64,000 bases of DNA from Oscillospiraceae bacterium (lineage in GTDB: Bacteria > Bacillota > Clostridia > Oscillospirales > Oscillospiraceae): the NCBI GenBank assembly GCA_020025295.1, contig JAHHSJ010000005.1, forward strand, positions 10,643 through 74,642, in the 5' to 3' direction. Position numbers and translations under genes: made by a program. Below are positions 17,345 through 25,578 of this stretch, piece by piece; positions within the stretch are counted from its first letter, which is position 1, and every line of letters starts with the position of its first letter. The notes below the pieces were generated by a model. It saw nothing but the letters and a program-made list of their open reading frames with translations. It had not been told where the DNA came from and ran no database searches.

Positions 17345-18340
17345 TTAGTTCGCCTCCTTTTCTGCTCGGCGGCAGGTGGTCAGGTGATTGCTGCCTTCAA
17401 AGAGGGGACGAAGTTCCCCGGTGTAGTGATTGCATTCCTCGGTGGCAAAGGGACACCGGGGCAGGAAACGGCAGCCCTTGGGGGCGTCCACCGGAGAGAT
17501 GGCTTCACTCCGGAGGGTGATGCCATCGTTGCCCCGCACCGCAGGATCCGGGGTGGGCACTGCGTCACAAAGGGCCCGGGTGTAGGGATGCACCGGGTTG
17601 CGGAACAGCTCCTTTGCATCGGCAATTTCAATGATCTGCCCCAGATACATCACCGCAATCCGCTGGCTCACATAGTTGACTGCACCCAAACCATGACCGA
17701 TAAAGAGATAGGTGAGCCCCAGTTCCTGCTGAAGAGAGCGGAACAGGTTCAGAATTTGCGCCTGAATAGACACATCCAGAGCGCTGACCGGCTCGTCGCA
17801 GACGATCAGCTTGGGATGGAGGGACAGTGCCTTCGCAATGGCGATGCGCTGCCGCTGTCCGCCGGAGAATTCGTGGGGATAGCGGTTCTTTGCGCTTTTG
17901 GGCATGCCCACCATGTCCAGCAGCCGGTCTACCTCGGCCTCTGCCGTGGAGCGGGTGGCAAGACCGTGATAGATCATGGGGTCAGACAGAATCTGAAAGA
18001 TATGTTTTTGAGGGTTCAGGGAAGAATAGCTGTCCTGAAAGACCATCTGAAGGTCGGTTCGCACCTGCTTCAGCTCCTCGTTGGAAGCGGTGGTCAGCTC
18101 AAGCCCTTTGTAGCGAATGGAGCCGGAGGTGGGCTTTTCCAGCCGGACGATCTGGCGTCCGATGGTGCTTTTGCCGCAGCCGGATTCACCCACCAGACCC
18201 AGAGTGGTGCCTTCCTCAATGGAGAAGCTCACATCGTCCACGGCGTGGACATGACCGGTGACCCGGGACAGAAATCCTCCCTTGATGGGGTAATGAACGC
18301 AGAGGCGTTCGACCTGTAAGATAGGAGTGTGTTCGCTCAT
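17345..18340 (-). CDS. Oligopeptide/dipeptide ABC transporter ATPase (DppF/OppF type)
   Basis: 331 residues. Walker A GESGCGKST near residue 48, signature FSGGQRQRI near 150, Walker B LIVCDEPVSALD, and a C-terminal oligo_HPY extension with a Cys cluster (CRFLPRCPFA, C, C) characteristic of the Opp/Dpp subfamily, which in some members binds an Fe-S cluster. The ATG at 18340 overlaps the stop codon of the DppD-type gene. Works as a heterodimer with that ATPase to energise peptide uptake. Confidence 0.9.
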   Translation of the reverse strand: MSEHTPILQVERLCVHYPIKGGFLSRVTGHVHAVDDVSFSIEEGTTLGLVGESGCGKSTIGRQIVRLEKPTSGSIRYKGLELTTASNEELKQVRTDLQMVFQDSYSSLNPQKHIFQILSDPMIYHGLATRSTAEAEVDRLLDMVGMPKSAKNRYPHEFSGGQRQRIAIAKALSLHPKLIVCDEPVSALDVSIQAQILNLFRSLQQELGLTYLFIGHGLGAVNYVSQRIAVMYLGQIIEIADAKELFRNPVHPYTRALCDAVPTPDPAVRGNDGITLRSEAISPVDAPKGCRFLPRCPFATEECNHYTGELRPLFEGSNHLTTCRRAEKEAN

Positions 18341-19311
18341 TTCTCAACCTCCTTTGCCCGATGGCAGCGCACAAAGTGCCCGGGGCCGTGTTCCAAGGTT
18401 TCCTGCGTCTGCTCACATTCGGCAGTAGCGTAGGGGCAGCGGGAACGGAAGCGGCAGCCCTGCATATTCTGATAACGCTCCGGCACGGTGTCCCGGATGG
18501 ATTCCAGTACCCGGTCGTCGGAGTCAGAAATGCTGGGCACACTCTTGAGCAGCATCTGGGTGTAGGGGTGGGCAGGATGGTGGAACAGCTCCATCACCGG
18601 GGCCTCTTCTACCACCTGACCGGCATACATGACCAGCACCTGATCGGCCATCTGAGCCACCAGACCCATGTCGTGGGTGATGAGGATGATGCTCATGCCG
18701 TTTTCCTTTTGAAGCTGCTGCAGCAGCTTCATGATCTGCTTCTGGATGGTTACATCCAGCGCGGTGGTGGGTTCATCGGCAATCAGCAGCTTGGGGTCAC
18801 AGCTGAGGGCCATAGCGATCATCACACGCTGCCGCTGTCCGCCGGACAGAGTGTGGGGGTAGCTTCGGAAAGTGTTTTCCGGGTCCGGCAGTCCTACTTT
18901 TTCCAACAGGGACAAGGCACGCTGCTTGGCGCTCTTTTTATCCAAAGACAGATGAATCCGGATGGACTCCATCAGCTGATTTCCGATGGTAAACACCGGG
19001 TTCAGACTGGTCAGTGCGTCTTGAAAGATCATAGAAATTTCGCTGCCCCGGATGCGGTCCAGCTGCTTTTCCGACAGATTGGTGATGGGTTTGCCATCGA
19101 AGATAATTTCACCGCTGCTGATGCGTCCGTTTCGGCTCAGCAGCCCCATCACAGAAAGGCAAGTTACACTCTTACCGCAGCCGGACTCACCGACGATACA
19201 GAGAGTCTGTCCGGGGTAGGCATTGAAGCTGACATCATCCACCACGGTGCCTGCACTGAAGTCACTGGTAAAGACGGTGTTCATGTGTTGAACGGAAAGA
19301 ATAGGTTCCAA
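18337..19311 (-). CDS. Oligopeptide/dipeptide ABC transporter ATPase (DppD/OppD type)
   Basis: About 324 residues. Walker A GESGCGKSV, signature LSGGQRQRV, Walker B LLIADEPTTALD and the C-terminal oligo_HPY Cys-rich region (CRFRSRCPYA). Start choice: the GTG at 19320 lies directly against the AAGGAA SD, leaving no spacing. The in-frame TTG at 19311 is 8 nt from it and is preferred, though uncertain. It follows the substrate-binding protein gene across a ~150-nt gap with two hairpins, which probably lower its expression relative to the binding protein. Confidence 0.88.
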   Translation of the reverse strand: MEPILSVQHMNTVFTSDFSAGTVVDDVSFNAYPGQTLCIVGESGCGKSVTCLSVMGLLSRNGRISSGEIIFDGKPITNLSEKQLDRIRGSEISMIFQDALTSLNPVFTIGNQLMESIRIHLSLDKKSAKQRALSLLEKVGLPDPENTFRSYPHTLSGGQRQRVMIAMALSCDPKLLIADEPTTALDVTIQKQIMKLLQQLQKENGMSIILITHDMGLVAQMADQVLVMYAGQVVEEAPVMELFHHPAHPYTQMLLKSVPSISDSDDRVLESIRDTVPERYQNMQGCRFRSRCPYATAECEQTQETLEHGPGHFVRCHRAKEVEK

Positions 19312-19356
19312 AGCGATCACTTCCTTCGTACAAAAGAGTAAAAAGACATCAATCTT

Positions 19357-19389
19357 TCCTCAATTCAAGCCGACGGATTGAGTTGAGGA
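19357..19389 (-). repeat. Inverted repeat in the dppD leader
   Basis: TCCTCAATTCAA (19357-19368) pairs 11 of 12 with 19378-19389 across a 9-nt loop. There is no T-run, so it is unlikely to be a terminator; it may protect the downstream mRNA end after processing (inference). Confidence 0.45.
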
Positions 19390-19407
19390 AAAACCAAGGT
19401 ATTGCTT

Positions 19408-19445
19408 GGAAAAGAGCGGTACGCCGATTTTTCGGCGTACCGCTC
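19408..19445 (-). terminator. Intercistronic hairpin after the binding-protein gene
   Basis: 14-bp perfect stem GAGCGGTACGCCGA (19414-19427) with 19432-19445, TTTT loop, followed on the minus strand by only four T. Probably a partial terminator within the operon. Confidence 0.75.
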
Positions 19446-19463
19446 GCAGCGGTTTTGCGTGGA

Positions 19464-21077
19464 TTAGTTGGCAAGGGTCCATTCGTGGATGTTGTTGATG
19501 GAACCGTACATGGTGGGATGAGCGCCTTCCAGACGGTTGTTCTCTGCACCCAGAGGACCGTTGATGTAGAGGTCAATCATGGGGACGCTCTGCTGCACAT
19601 AGGTGTCCACATGGAGCAGCGCCTCGGCATAGACCTCGGAATCGTTGGTGCTCCAAAGCACATCCAGCTGCTCAGCTACCGTGTCCGTCAGGTTGTGGCA
19701 CCAGCTGTCCAGAACGAACTTCACATCCCAAGAGGGGTCCACCGGGGGATAGGTGTACTGCAAAGCCACCATAGCGGCGTCATCCTTGCCGGCCAGACCC
19801 ATCAGGGTGTCCAGATCGACGGTCTTGATGTCCACCTGAATGCCCACGGAACTCCAAGCCTGCTGTGCCAGCTGAAGCGCCAGCGCCAGCTGAGCGTCAC
19901 CGCTGTTGGCGTAGAGAGTGTAGGTGGTTTTGGGGTTCCAGCCCTCTTCTGTGGCCTTGGCCACCAGAGCCTTTGCACCTTCCACATCGTAGGCGGTGGG
20001 AGTCAGGTCCTTCCAGTAGGGACCGTCGGGCACAGCAAAGCCGTCAGCGTAAGTTCCGTTGCCGCCCAGCAGGCCGGTGACCAGCTGATCTCGATTCAGA
20101 GCCAGCAGCATGGCACGGCGAATGTTTTCGTTGTCAACGATATTGGTGTTGAAGAAGATGTTTTCCACGGAGTAAGCGGTACCGTGCTCGCTGGTCACAT
20201 TTTTGAGAGACTTGATGTTGTCATAGTCCTCGATTTCGATGGTGCCCAGCAGGGGAGGGACGAGGTCGATTTCACCGGACTGCAGCCCGGCGTACAAGCC
20301 TGCACCGTCCACAATCTTGATGTTGGCGTTGGGGATGTTGACCGGGCCACGCCAGTAGGCGTCGTTGGCGGTGTAGGTCACATAGTGGTTGCTGTTGAAG
20401 CTGGTGGCCTTGTAGGGGCCGCTGACCACATCGGGGTGCGTGAACCAGTCGTAGGCGGCAAGCTCATTCTCCGGCACATCAGCCAGCACATGGGCAGGCA
20501 TGGGAGCGATGAACTGAGCGTAGCCGTTGAGGAAGCTCACCAGGTTGATTTCGTTTTTGAAGGTGAAAGTGACGGTCTTTTCGTCCACCGCCTTCACGCC
20601 TTCCAGCGTGGTAGCGCCCTCAGGGAGGTAACCGCTTTCATCGTCGGTGCCCACCAGAGCGTGGAGCATCATAGCGGGATTAGCAATCACGGGGGAGGCA
20701 AGACGAGTCATGGTAAAGACGACATCGTCAGCAGTAATGGGAGTGCCGTCGCTCCAAGTGGCGTCATCATTGATGTGGACGGTGTAAGTGAGATTGTCGT
20801 CCGTCGTGATGGAGTCAGCCAGCATATATTCAAACTCAGCGTTGGAGTCCAGAGCCACCAAAGGCAGGAACTGGAGGCTGATGGCGTAATAATCGGAGAG
20901 GACGCCGCTGATCAGAACCGGATTCAGAGAACCGATGCTGGCAGTACAGCCGATGTTGACTGCGTTCTTCGACGAGGAAGAAGTGCTCTGCGTCGGATCA
21001 GAACCGCAGGAAACCAAAGACAAGGTCAGCAACAGGGCCAGCATAAGAGCGGACAGGCGGCAAAAAATTTTTTTCAT
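19464..21077 (-). CDS. ABC transporter substrate-binding lipoprotein (family 5, peptide type)
   Basis: 537 residues. Lipoprotein signal with lipobox LVSC (Cys24), a short Ser/Thr linker, then an SBP_bac_5 fold: an early IGSLNPVL segment, YTVHINDDATWSDGTPITADDV (cited as DATWSDGTPITADDV), and NIRRAMLLALNRD. It captures peptides or related solutes at the outer face of the membrane and delivers them to the permease encoded downstream. First gene of the operon, behind its own promoter (21137-21166), with AAGGGAG before the ATG. The hairpin after it is consistent with the excess of binding protein over ATPases seen in such systems. Confidence 0.92.
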   Translation of the reverse strand: MKKIFCRLSALMLALLLTLSLVSCGSDPTQSTSSSSKNAVNIGCTASIGSLNPVLISGVLSDYYAISLQFLPLVALDSNAEFEYMLADSITTDDNLTYTVHINDDATWSDGTPITADDVVFTMTRLASPVIANPAMMLHALVGTDDESGYLPEGATTLEGVKAVDEKTVTFTFKNEINLVSFLNGYAQFIAPMPAHVLADVPENELAAYDWFTHPDVVSGPYKATSFNSNHYVTYTANDAYWRGPVNIPNANIKIVDGAGLYAGLQSGEIDLVPPLLGTIEIEDYDNIKSLKNVTSEHGTAYSVENIFFNTNIVDNENIRRAMLLALNRDQLVTGLLGGNGTYADGFAVPDGPYWKDLTPTAYDVEGAKALVAKATEEGWNPKTTYTLYANSGDAQLALALQLAQQAWSSVGIQVDIKTVDLDTLMGLAGKDDAAMVALQYTYPPVDPSWDVKFVLDSWCHNLTDTVAEQLDVLWSTNDSEVYAEALLHVDTYVQQSVPMIDLYINGPLGAENNRLEGAHPTMYGSINNIHEWTLAN

Positions 21078-21136
21078 GGATCAAGCTCCCTTCTTAAGGT
21101 AAAATTGTGCAATTTATCGCAAACTACACCAGCTAC

Positions 21137-21166
21137 ATTATAAAGGAAAAACACAGAAGAAGTCCA
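21137..21166 (-). promoter_or_regulatory. Promoter of the peptide ABC operon
   Basis: Minus strand TGGACT (21166-21161), 18-nt spacer, perfect TATAAT (21142-21137). Confidence 0.6.
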
Positions 21167-21209
21167 GCTTTTTTTCCTTGGATAAGAATGTGAAAAGCGA
21201 GGAAGGAAC

Positions 21210-21243
21210 AAAAAAGTCGGGCGCCCATAAGCGGACGCCCAAC
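21210..21243 (-). terminator. Terminator of the thioesterase gene
   Basis: 8-bp stem (21216-21223 with 21236-21243, one G-U pair), followed on the minus strand by six T. Confidence 0.75.
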
Positions 21244-21270
21244 GGGGATCAAACAGAACCGGAACAGCGG

Positions 21271-21660
21271 TCAGGACAGCTTCTTTGCGTCGGTTTTGGA
21301 CTGGAATTTCTCGCCATCCACCAGAAAACGCTCGTGGGTGCCCTTACCGATGAGTCCTGCCTCGTCGTAAACGGCAGCAGAGAAGACCAGTCGGCGGCGA
21401 TCCACTTCTACCAGAGCGGTTTTTGCGGTAACCTTCATACCCACCGGAGTGGCGGCCAAATGCTGGATGTTGAGGCTGGTTCCGACGGTGGTCTGCCCCT
21501 CTTCCAGTTCAGAGGCAATGCTCATCAGGGCCGTTTTTTCGATGAGAGCGATCATAGCAGGAGTGGCAAACACATCCAGAGAGCCGCTGCCCATGGTTTT
21601 AGCGGTGTTGGTCTGATCTACCACCACGGTCTGTTCGCCCAGAATACCGGTGTTCAACAT
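21271..21660 (-). CDS. Hotdog-fold thioesterase, FlK-like
   Basis: 129 residues with the FlK-type (fluoroacetyl-CoA thioesterase-like) pattern: SLDVFATPAMIALIEKTA near residues 27-44 (conserved Thr and Glu), GTSLNIQHLAATPVG near 60-74 (conserved His) and a C-terminal GKGTHERFLVD strand. Small dimeric hotdog enzymes of this group hydrolyse short acyl-CoA thioesters; the real substrate here is unknown and fluoroacetyl-CoA is not implied. Monocistronic with its own promoter and terminator. An AGGAGG SD lies just upstream inside the palindrome GGAGGTCCTCC. Confidence 0.82.
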   Translation of the reverse strand: MLNTGILGEQTVVVDQTNTAKTMGSGSLDVFATPAMIALIEKTALMSIASELEEGQTTVGTSLNIQHLAATPVGMKVTAKTALVEVDRRRLVFSAAVYDEAGLIGKGTHERFLVDGEKFQSKTDAKKLS

Positions 21661-21695
21661 AATTGGAGGACCTCCTCTAAATTTCAGTTGGCTTC

Positions 21696-21724
21696 ATGAT
21701 AACACAGGGAAGGCGATGATTCAA
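21696..21724 (-). promoter_or_regulatory. Promoter of the thioesterase gene
   Basis: Minus strand TTGAAT (21724-21719), 17-nt spacer, TATCAT (21701-21696). Confidence 0.6.
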
Positions 21725-21782
21725 ACAAACCGGGGCAAACATGGGGAAAATTCCGATTCGAAGGGAAATTTAAGCGAAAGAA

Positions 21783-21811
21783 TTGCCAAGCGGAGGAATG
21801 TGTGGTACAAT
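21783..21811 (+). promoter_or_regulatory. Promoter of tRNA-Leu
   Basis: TTGCCA (21783-21788), 17-nt spacer, TACAAT (21806-21811). Confidence 0.7.
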
Positions 21812-21879
21812 CTCGACAGTTCAAAGGGAGAGTTGCGCTCCCTTTTTGACTTTGCCAGAGGCAAGTAAACGGAATGTAT

Positions 21880-21964
21880 GCGGGTATGATGAAATTGGTA
21901 AACATGCTGGATTTAGGTTCCAGTGCCGCAAGGCTTGTGGGTTCGAGTCCCACTACCCGTACCA
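21880..21964 (+). tRNA. tRNA-Leu (anticodon TAG)
   Basis: 85 nt including an encoded CCA. The acceptor stem GCGGGTA pairs with TACCCGT (first pair G-U). The anticodon arm is CTGGA-TTTAGGT-TCCAG, giving anticodon TAG. A long variable arm (TGCCGCAAGGCT) marks a class II tRNA, and the T-arm reads GTGGGTTCGAGTCCCAC. It has its own promoter and a hairpin terminator directly after it. Confidence 0.96.
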
Positions 21965-21970
21965 AAATAA

Positions 21971-21999
21971 ACGGGCACGACTCACATCGTGCCCGTTTT
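21971..21999 (+). terminator. Terminator of tRNA-Leu
   Basis: 10-bp stem ACGGGCACGA/TCGTGCCCGT with CTCACA loop, then TTTTG. Confidence 0.9.
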
Positions 22000-22040
22000 G
22001 TCATGCTTTGGTGATACCAAGAGCGAACGCCAGTAAAAGA

Positions 22041-22080
22041 ACACCCCCACAGCATCTGCTGTGGGGGTGTGTTCGTTTTT
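22041..22080. terminator. Bidirectional hairpin terminator
   Basis: 14-bp stem ACACCCCCACAGCA (22041-22054) with 22057-22070. The flanks are GTTCGTTTTT on plus and GTTCTTTTAC on minus; it serves the convergent gene at 22086-23108. Confidence 0.8.
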
Positions 22081-22085
22081 CAGAG

Positions 22086-23108
22086 TTAAACTTCTGCCAG
22101 CCAAAGCTTTTTGGGAGCAAATTTTACCGTATATGCTCCGTCAGTGTCCATGCACTGCTCCGAATAAGCAGTTACCGTTTCAGAACCCATTTGCTCCTCT
22201 GCGCCCTTGCACGGAATGCCCTTGGCAGGAAGAGCAACGGGGATCACATCAACCAGTTTGCCCTCAAAATAGATGCTTGCGTCCAGCATGCCGTCAACCG
22301 CCCAAGAGACCGAGTCAGGAATGCCATCCGCATCTGCTTTGAAGTGGTTGCAAATGGAAACATTCAGTACCAGACTCTTTTGATTGTCTGCTTTTTGTAC
22401 CGCTGCGTCCAATTCCAACGCATCGAACAAAACCTCCGTAGGTACCGTTTCCAGCACCAGTTTGTCCTTGGATTCCTTGATCTGCTGTTCGCAGTCGGCG
22501 ATGGAATCCCGGGTATGACCGATTTGTTCGGTCAGATCTCTTGCCCACTGCTCCAGCTGTTCTGTGTGGGACTGAGCCCCGGTTTGGTTTTGTGCAACAA
22601 TCTGCTCGTTTTCCCGCATAACATCTACTGTCGTGCCCACACCGGCCGATCTGCCGACCAAGCCATTGGCAACTACGCCCACGATGGCCTTCTGGTTTTT
22701 AAGGGCCACCTGAGGAGGTGCTGAGGTTCTCGAGTGCTTACCAAGATTCGTTTTTTCCTGCTCAAGCCGGTGCAGTTCGTCTTCCAGAATCGACTTTTCT
22801 TCTTCCAGCATCCGTGTGCGCTTCTGAATGCCCTGCAAATCAGCAAGCTGACGATAGAACTGCATGACACGGGCGTGCATTGGGTCAAATGCTCCTGCCT
22901 GCGTTCCGCATGACTCAGAAGTGTCCAGTCCTGCCGCACGATTGAATTTAACGGCGAAGCCCAGCACAACGATTCCGCCAATGAAACAGAGAATTGGCAG
23001 GATGCGGTGATCTCCAAGGATAAGAGTCAAAATTCCAGCCAAAACAGCAAGCAAACCGATGATAAAAAGGATTGCAGCTGTTTTCTTGCTTTCCCGTTTG
23101 TCGTACAT
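22086..23108 (-). CDS. Uncharacterised membrane-anchored coiled-coil protein
   Basis: 340 residues, not recognised. Seen: two N-terminal TM helices (~residues 10-29 and 36-53), a short linker, a coiled coil rich in Glu/Leu/Lys (~80-120), a Gly/Val-rich middle (AIVGVVANGLVGRSAGVGTTVD, cited as VVANGLVGRSAGVG), a second helical stretch (~165-215) and a C-terminal domain of mixed strands (~225-335) ending in KFAPKKLWLAEV. It has its own terminator and sits between tRNA-Leu and the metal ATPase operon. Nothing nearby shares its strand closely enough to suggest an operon. A role in membrane or surface organisation is possible but unsupported. Confidence 0.75.
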   Translation of the reverse strand: MYDKRESKKTAAILFIIGLLAVLAGILTLILGDHRILPILCFIGGIVVLGFAVKFNRAAGLDTSESCGTQAGAFDPMHARVMQFYRQLADLQGIQKRTRMLEEEKSILEDELHRLEQEKTNLGKHSRTSAPPQVALKNQKAIVGVVANGLVGRSAGVGTTVDVMRENEQIVAQNQTGAQSHTEQLEQWARDLTEQIGHTRDSIADCEQQIKESKDKLVLETVPTEVLFDALELDAAVQKADNQKSLVLNVSICNHFKADADGIPDSVSWAVDGMLDASIYFEGKLVDVIPVALPAKGIPCKGAEEQMGSETVTAYSEQCMDTDGAYTVKFAPKKLWLAEV

Positions 23109-23376
23109 AAGATTGCCTCCCTTTCTTGTTTGACAATGTAAGTCTGTAACGAGTGTTGCTTGGACTGAAAACGGACTTGATTAGATTGTAAAATATTCGC
23201 CTATGTAATTGAACCGAGTATACATCAACGGTCAATCGTTTGCAAGCTATTTCGTACTCCTAATGTTTAAATTTTCCATTTGCCGTGGAAGCGCTTTGCT
23301 GCACCTATGACCGCACCTGATTTCCTCGCTGGAAAGGGGTAAGATTTCTACTGCGGAGTCACACGAACATAAAACA
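23109..23376. other. Intergenic region without a gene
   Basis: About 270 bp upstream of the unknown membrane protein, ending at the terminator of the metal ATPase operon. A weak promoter candidate on the minus strand ends in TACAAT near 23187-23192. No RNA gene or repeat was recognised. Confidence 0.4.
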
Positions 23377-23416
23377 AAAAGCACCGAAACGGCACTGCCG
23401 TTTCGGTGCTTTTTTA
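23377..23416 (-). terminator. Terminator of the metal-ATPase operon
   Basis: Long stem AAAAGCACCGAAACGGCA with its complement across a short CTG loop, with A/T runs on both sides and TTTTTG on the minus strand. Confidence 0.88.
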
Positions 23417-23419
23417 CTG

Positions 23420-25522
23420 TTACAGTTCGTTCTCACTGGGAAGTTCGTGGCTTGGCAGAGCTGTCATGCTGTGCAGGCTGATGCCCAGCGTGGACAGATT
23501 ATGCAGCGTTGCCGAGGTGGCAGGCATAAGCACACCGGTAGCACCCAGCAGGATGAGCATGCTGTTGAAGCCCAGAATGAACCGATAGTTGGCATGGATG
23601 CGCTTCATCAGTTCCGTGGAAATCTGACGCAGACGAACCAGCTCCCAGAGGTTTTCACCGGCAATGGTGATGTCCGCAATTTCCTGAGCGATGGCGGCAC
23701 CGTCGCTGATTGCGATGCCCACATCGGACTCAGACAGGGCGGGGGAGTCGTTGATGCCGTCGCCCACCATGATGACGGTGTGACCGGCATTGCGGAGAGA
23801 TGCCACATAGTTGGCCTTGTCCTCCGGCAGCACTTCAGCGTCAAACGCATCCACACCGACCTGAGCGGCAATGGCCTCGGCGGTGCGCTGGCTGTCGCCG
23901 GTCAGCATGACAGTTTTCTCAATGCCCAGCTTCCGCAGGGTGTGCAGCACAGCGGCAGCCTCTGCCCGGAGGGGATCCACGATGCAGATGACTGCGGCCA
24001 GCTTGCGGTCGATGGCCAGATACAGGTGGGAGTACTCAGCCGGAAGCGCATCGAACTTGTCCTGTTCGTCCTCAGGAATCACGCACTGCTCGTCCTCAAA
24101 GACAAAGTGTGCGCTGCCGATGAGCACCTTCAAATCGCCCACCTTGCTTGCAATGCCGTGCGCTACGATATACTCCACCTTGGAGTGGTACTCCTCGTGC
24201 TTCAGATCCCGCTGCTTGGCTTCCTCCACTACGGCGTTGGCCATGGAGTGGGGGAAGTGCTCCTCCAGACAGGCGGCCAGCCGCAGCATTTCAGCTTCCT
24301 CGTATCCGCAGAAGGGGATCACGGCAGCCACCTTGGGGCAGGCATGCGTCAGGGTGCCGGTCTTATCAAAGACAATGGTGTCCGCCTTAGCGATGGTTTC
24401 CAGGAACTTGCCGCCCTTGACGGTGATGTGCTCCTTACCGGCTTCCCGCATGGCAGAGAGCACCGCCAGAGGCATCGCCAGTTTCAGCGCACAGGAGAAG
24501 TCCACCATCAGCACCGACAGGGCACGGGTGACATTTCGGGTGAGCAGGAAGCTGAGCAGGCTGCCGGCAAATGTGTAGGGCACCAGCTTGTCCGCCAGAT
24601 TGGATGCTTTGTTCTCGGAGGCAGACTTCATCTGCTCCGACTGCTCAATCATGGTGATGATCTGGTCGTAGCGGCTCTGGCCGGAGGCCTGATTCACGGC
24701 AATGACACATTCACCTTCCTCGACGATGGTACCGGCATACACCGGGCTGTCCAGCCGCTTCTCGATGGGGACAGATTCGCCGGTGAGGGAAGCCTGATTC
24801 ACCATGGCCTCGCCTTCGATGACTACGCCGTCCACAGGGATGATACCACCCACACGGAGCACCACCTGATCGCCGGGCTGCACCTGAGAAATGGGCACCA
24901 AAGCCTCACCCTCCGGAGTGCGGAGCCAGACCCGGTCCACATTCAGGGACATACACTGAGCCAAATCCTGAATGGACTTCTTCCGGGTCCACTCCTCCAG
25001 CAGCTCGCCCAGCTCCAGCAGGAACATCACCGACCCTGCGGTGGCAAAGTCTCGGCGCACGATGGAAATGCCGATAGAGATAGCGTCCAGCAGTTCTACC
25101 TTCATCTTGCGTTTTCGCAGACAACGCAGTCCATGGCGCAGGAAGGGAACTGCGTGCCAAAGTACACGGGCAATGCGCAGGGGAGCGGGGAAGAACAGGG
25201 TGCTGGTGGCTTTGAGCGCCACCTTGGCAATCAGCTTTTCCTGAAACTCACGATTGAGCTTCCGGCTGCTGTGGGTCGGAGGCGTGACCGTTTTTTCAGC
25301 CAGCTCCCAAGAGAAGGTGCGCACGGCGTTCAGAATCTGTTCCCGATCGCCCTGATACTGCACTACAACGCAGCGGGTGCGCTCATGCACCGTGACCCGA
25401 AGCACGCCGGCGGTTTTCTGAAACCAGGTTTCCAGCAGATCCGCCTGCTTCAGGCTCATTTGCGCTTGAACAAAGCGAAAGCGGATGCGTCCCCGGCTTT
25501 CATGTTCAATGATTGCATTCAT
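23420..25522 (-). CDS. P1B-type heavy-metal P-type ATPase with non-canonical membrane motif
   Basis: 700 residues. Seen: an N-terminal ferredoxin-like HMA-type domain (GRIRFRF, ~1-75) lacking CxxC; two TM pairs; the actuator loop TGES; the phosphorylation site DKTGTLT; nucleotide-domain and hinge motifs TGDSQRTAEAIA and GDGINDSPALSESDVGIAI. The membrane motif normally read as CPC is DFSCALKLAMPLAV, so the first Cys and the Pro are replaced by Phe and Ser. That resembles the subgroup paired with small PacL/DUF6110-type proteins rather than copper CopA. The start is ATG 25522, with GGAGG upstream. Last gene of a three-gene operon. The metal is unknown; Zn, Mn or Co/Fe efflux are candidates. Confidence 0.85.
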   Translation of the reverse strand: MNAIIEHESRGRIRFRFVQAQMSLKQADLLETWFQKTAGVLRVTVHERTRCVVVQYQGDREQILNAVRTFSWELAEKTVTPPTHSSRKLNREFQEKLIAKVALKATSTLFFPAPLRIARVLWHAVPFLRHGLRCLRKRKMKVELLDAISIGISIVRRDFATAGSVMFLLELGELLEEWTRKKSIQDLAQCMSLNVDRVWLRTPEGEALVPISQVQPGDQVVLRVGGIIPVDGVVIEGEAMVNQASLTGESVPIEKRLDSPVYAGTIVEEGECVIAVNQASGQSRYDQIITMIEQSEQMKSASENKASNLADKLVPYTFAGSLLSFLLTRNVTRALSVLMVDFSCALKLAMPLAVLSAMREAGKEHITVKGGKFLETIAKADTIVFDKTGTLTHACPKVAAVIPFCGYEEAEMLRLAACLEEHFPHSMANAVVEEAKQRDLKHEEYHSKVEYIVAHGIASKVGDLKVLIGSAHFVFEDEQCVIPEDEQDKFDALPAEYSHLYLAIDRKLAAVICIVDPLRAEAAAVLHTLRKLGIEKTVMLTGDSQRTAEAIAAQVGVDAFDAEVLPEDKANYVASLRNAGHTVIMVGDGINDSPALSESDVGIAISDGAAIAQEIADITIAGENLWELVRLRQISTELMKRIHANYRFILGFNSMLILLGATGVLMPATSATLHNLSTLGISLHSMTALPSHELPSENEL

Positions 25523-25578
25523 ATAGAACCTCCATAGAAAAAGGAGTCGCAAAAGCGACTCCTTTTACTGCCAGTTAT

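Noticed and set aside
19312..19320. GTG at 19320 as start of the DppD-type ATPase
   Set aside because: The SD directly abuts it; TTG 19311 has correct spacing. Not fully certain.
21684..22055. 123-codon minus-strand ORF containing VVGLEPTSLAALEPKS
   Set aside because: It is the antisense of tRNA-Leu; this peptide pattern is a well-known misannotation artefact of tRNA-Leu complements.
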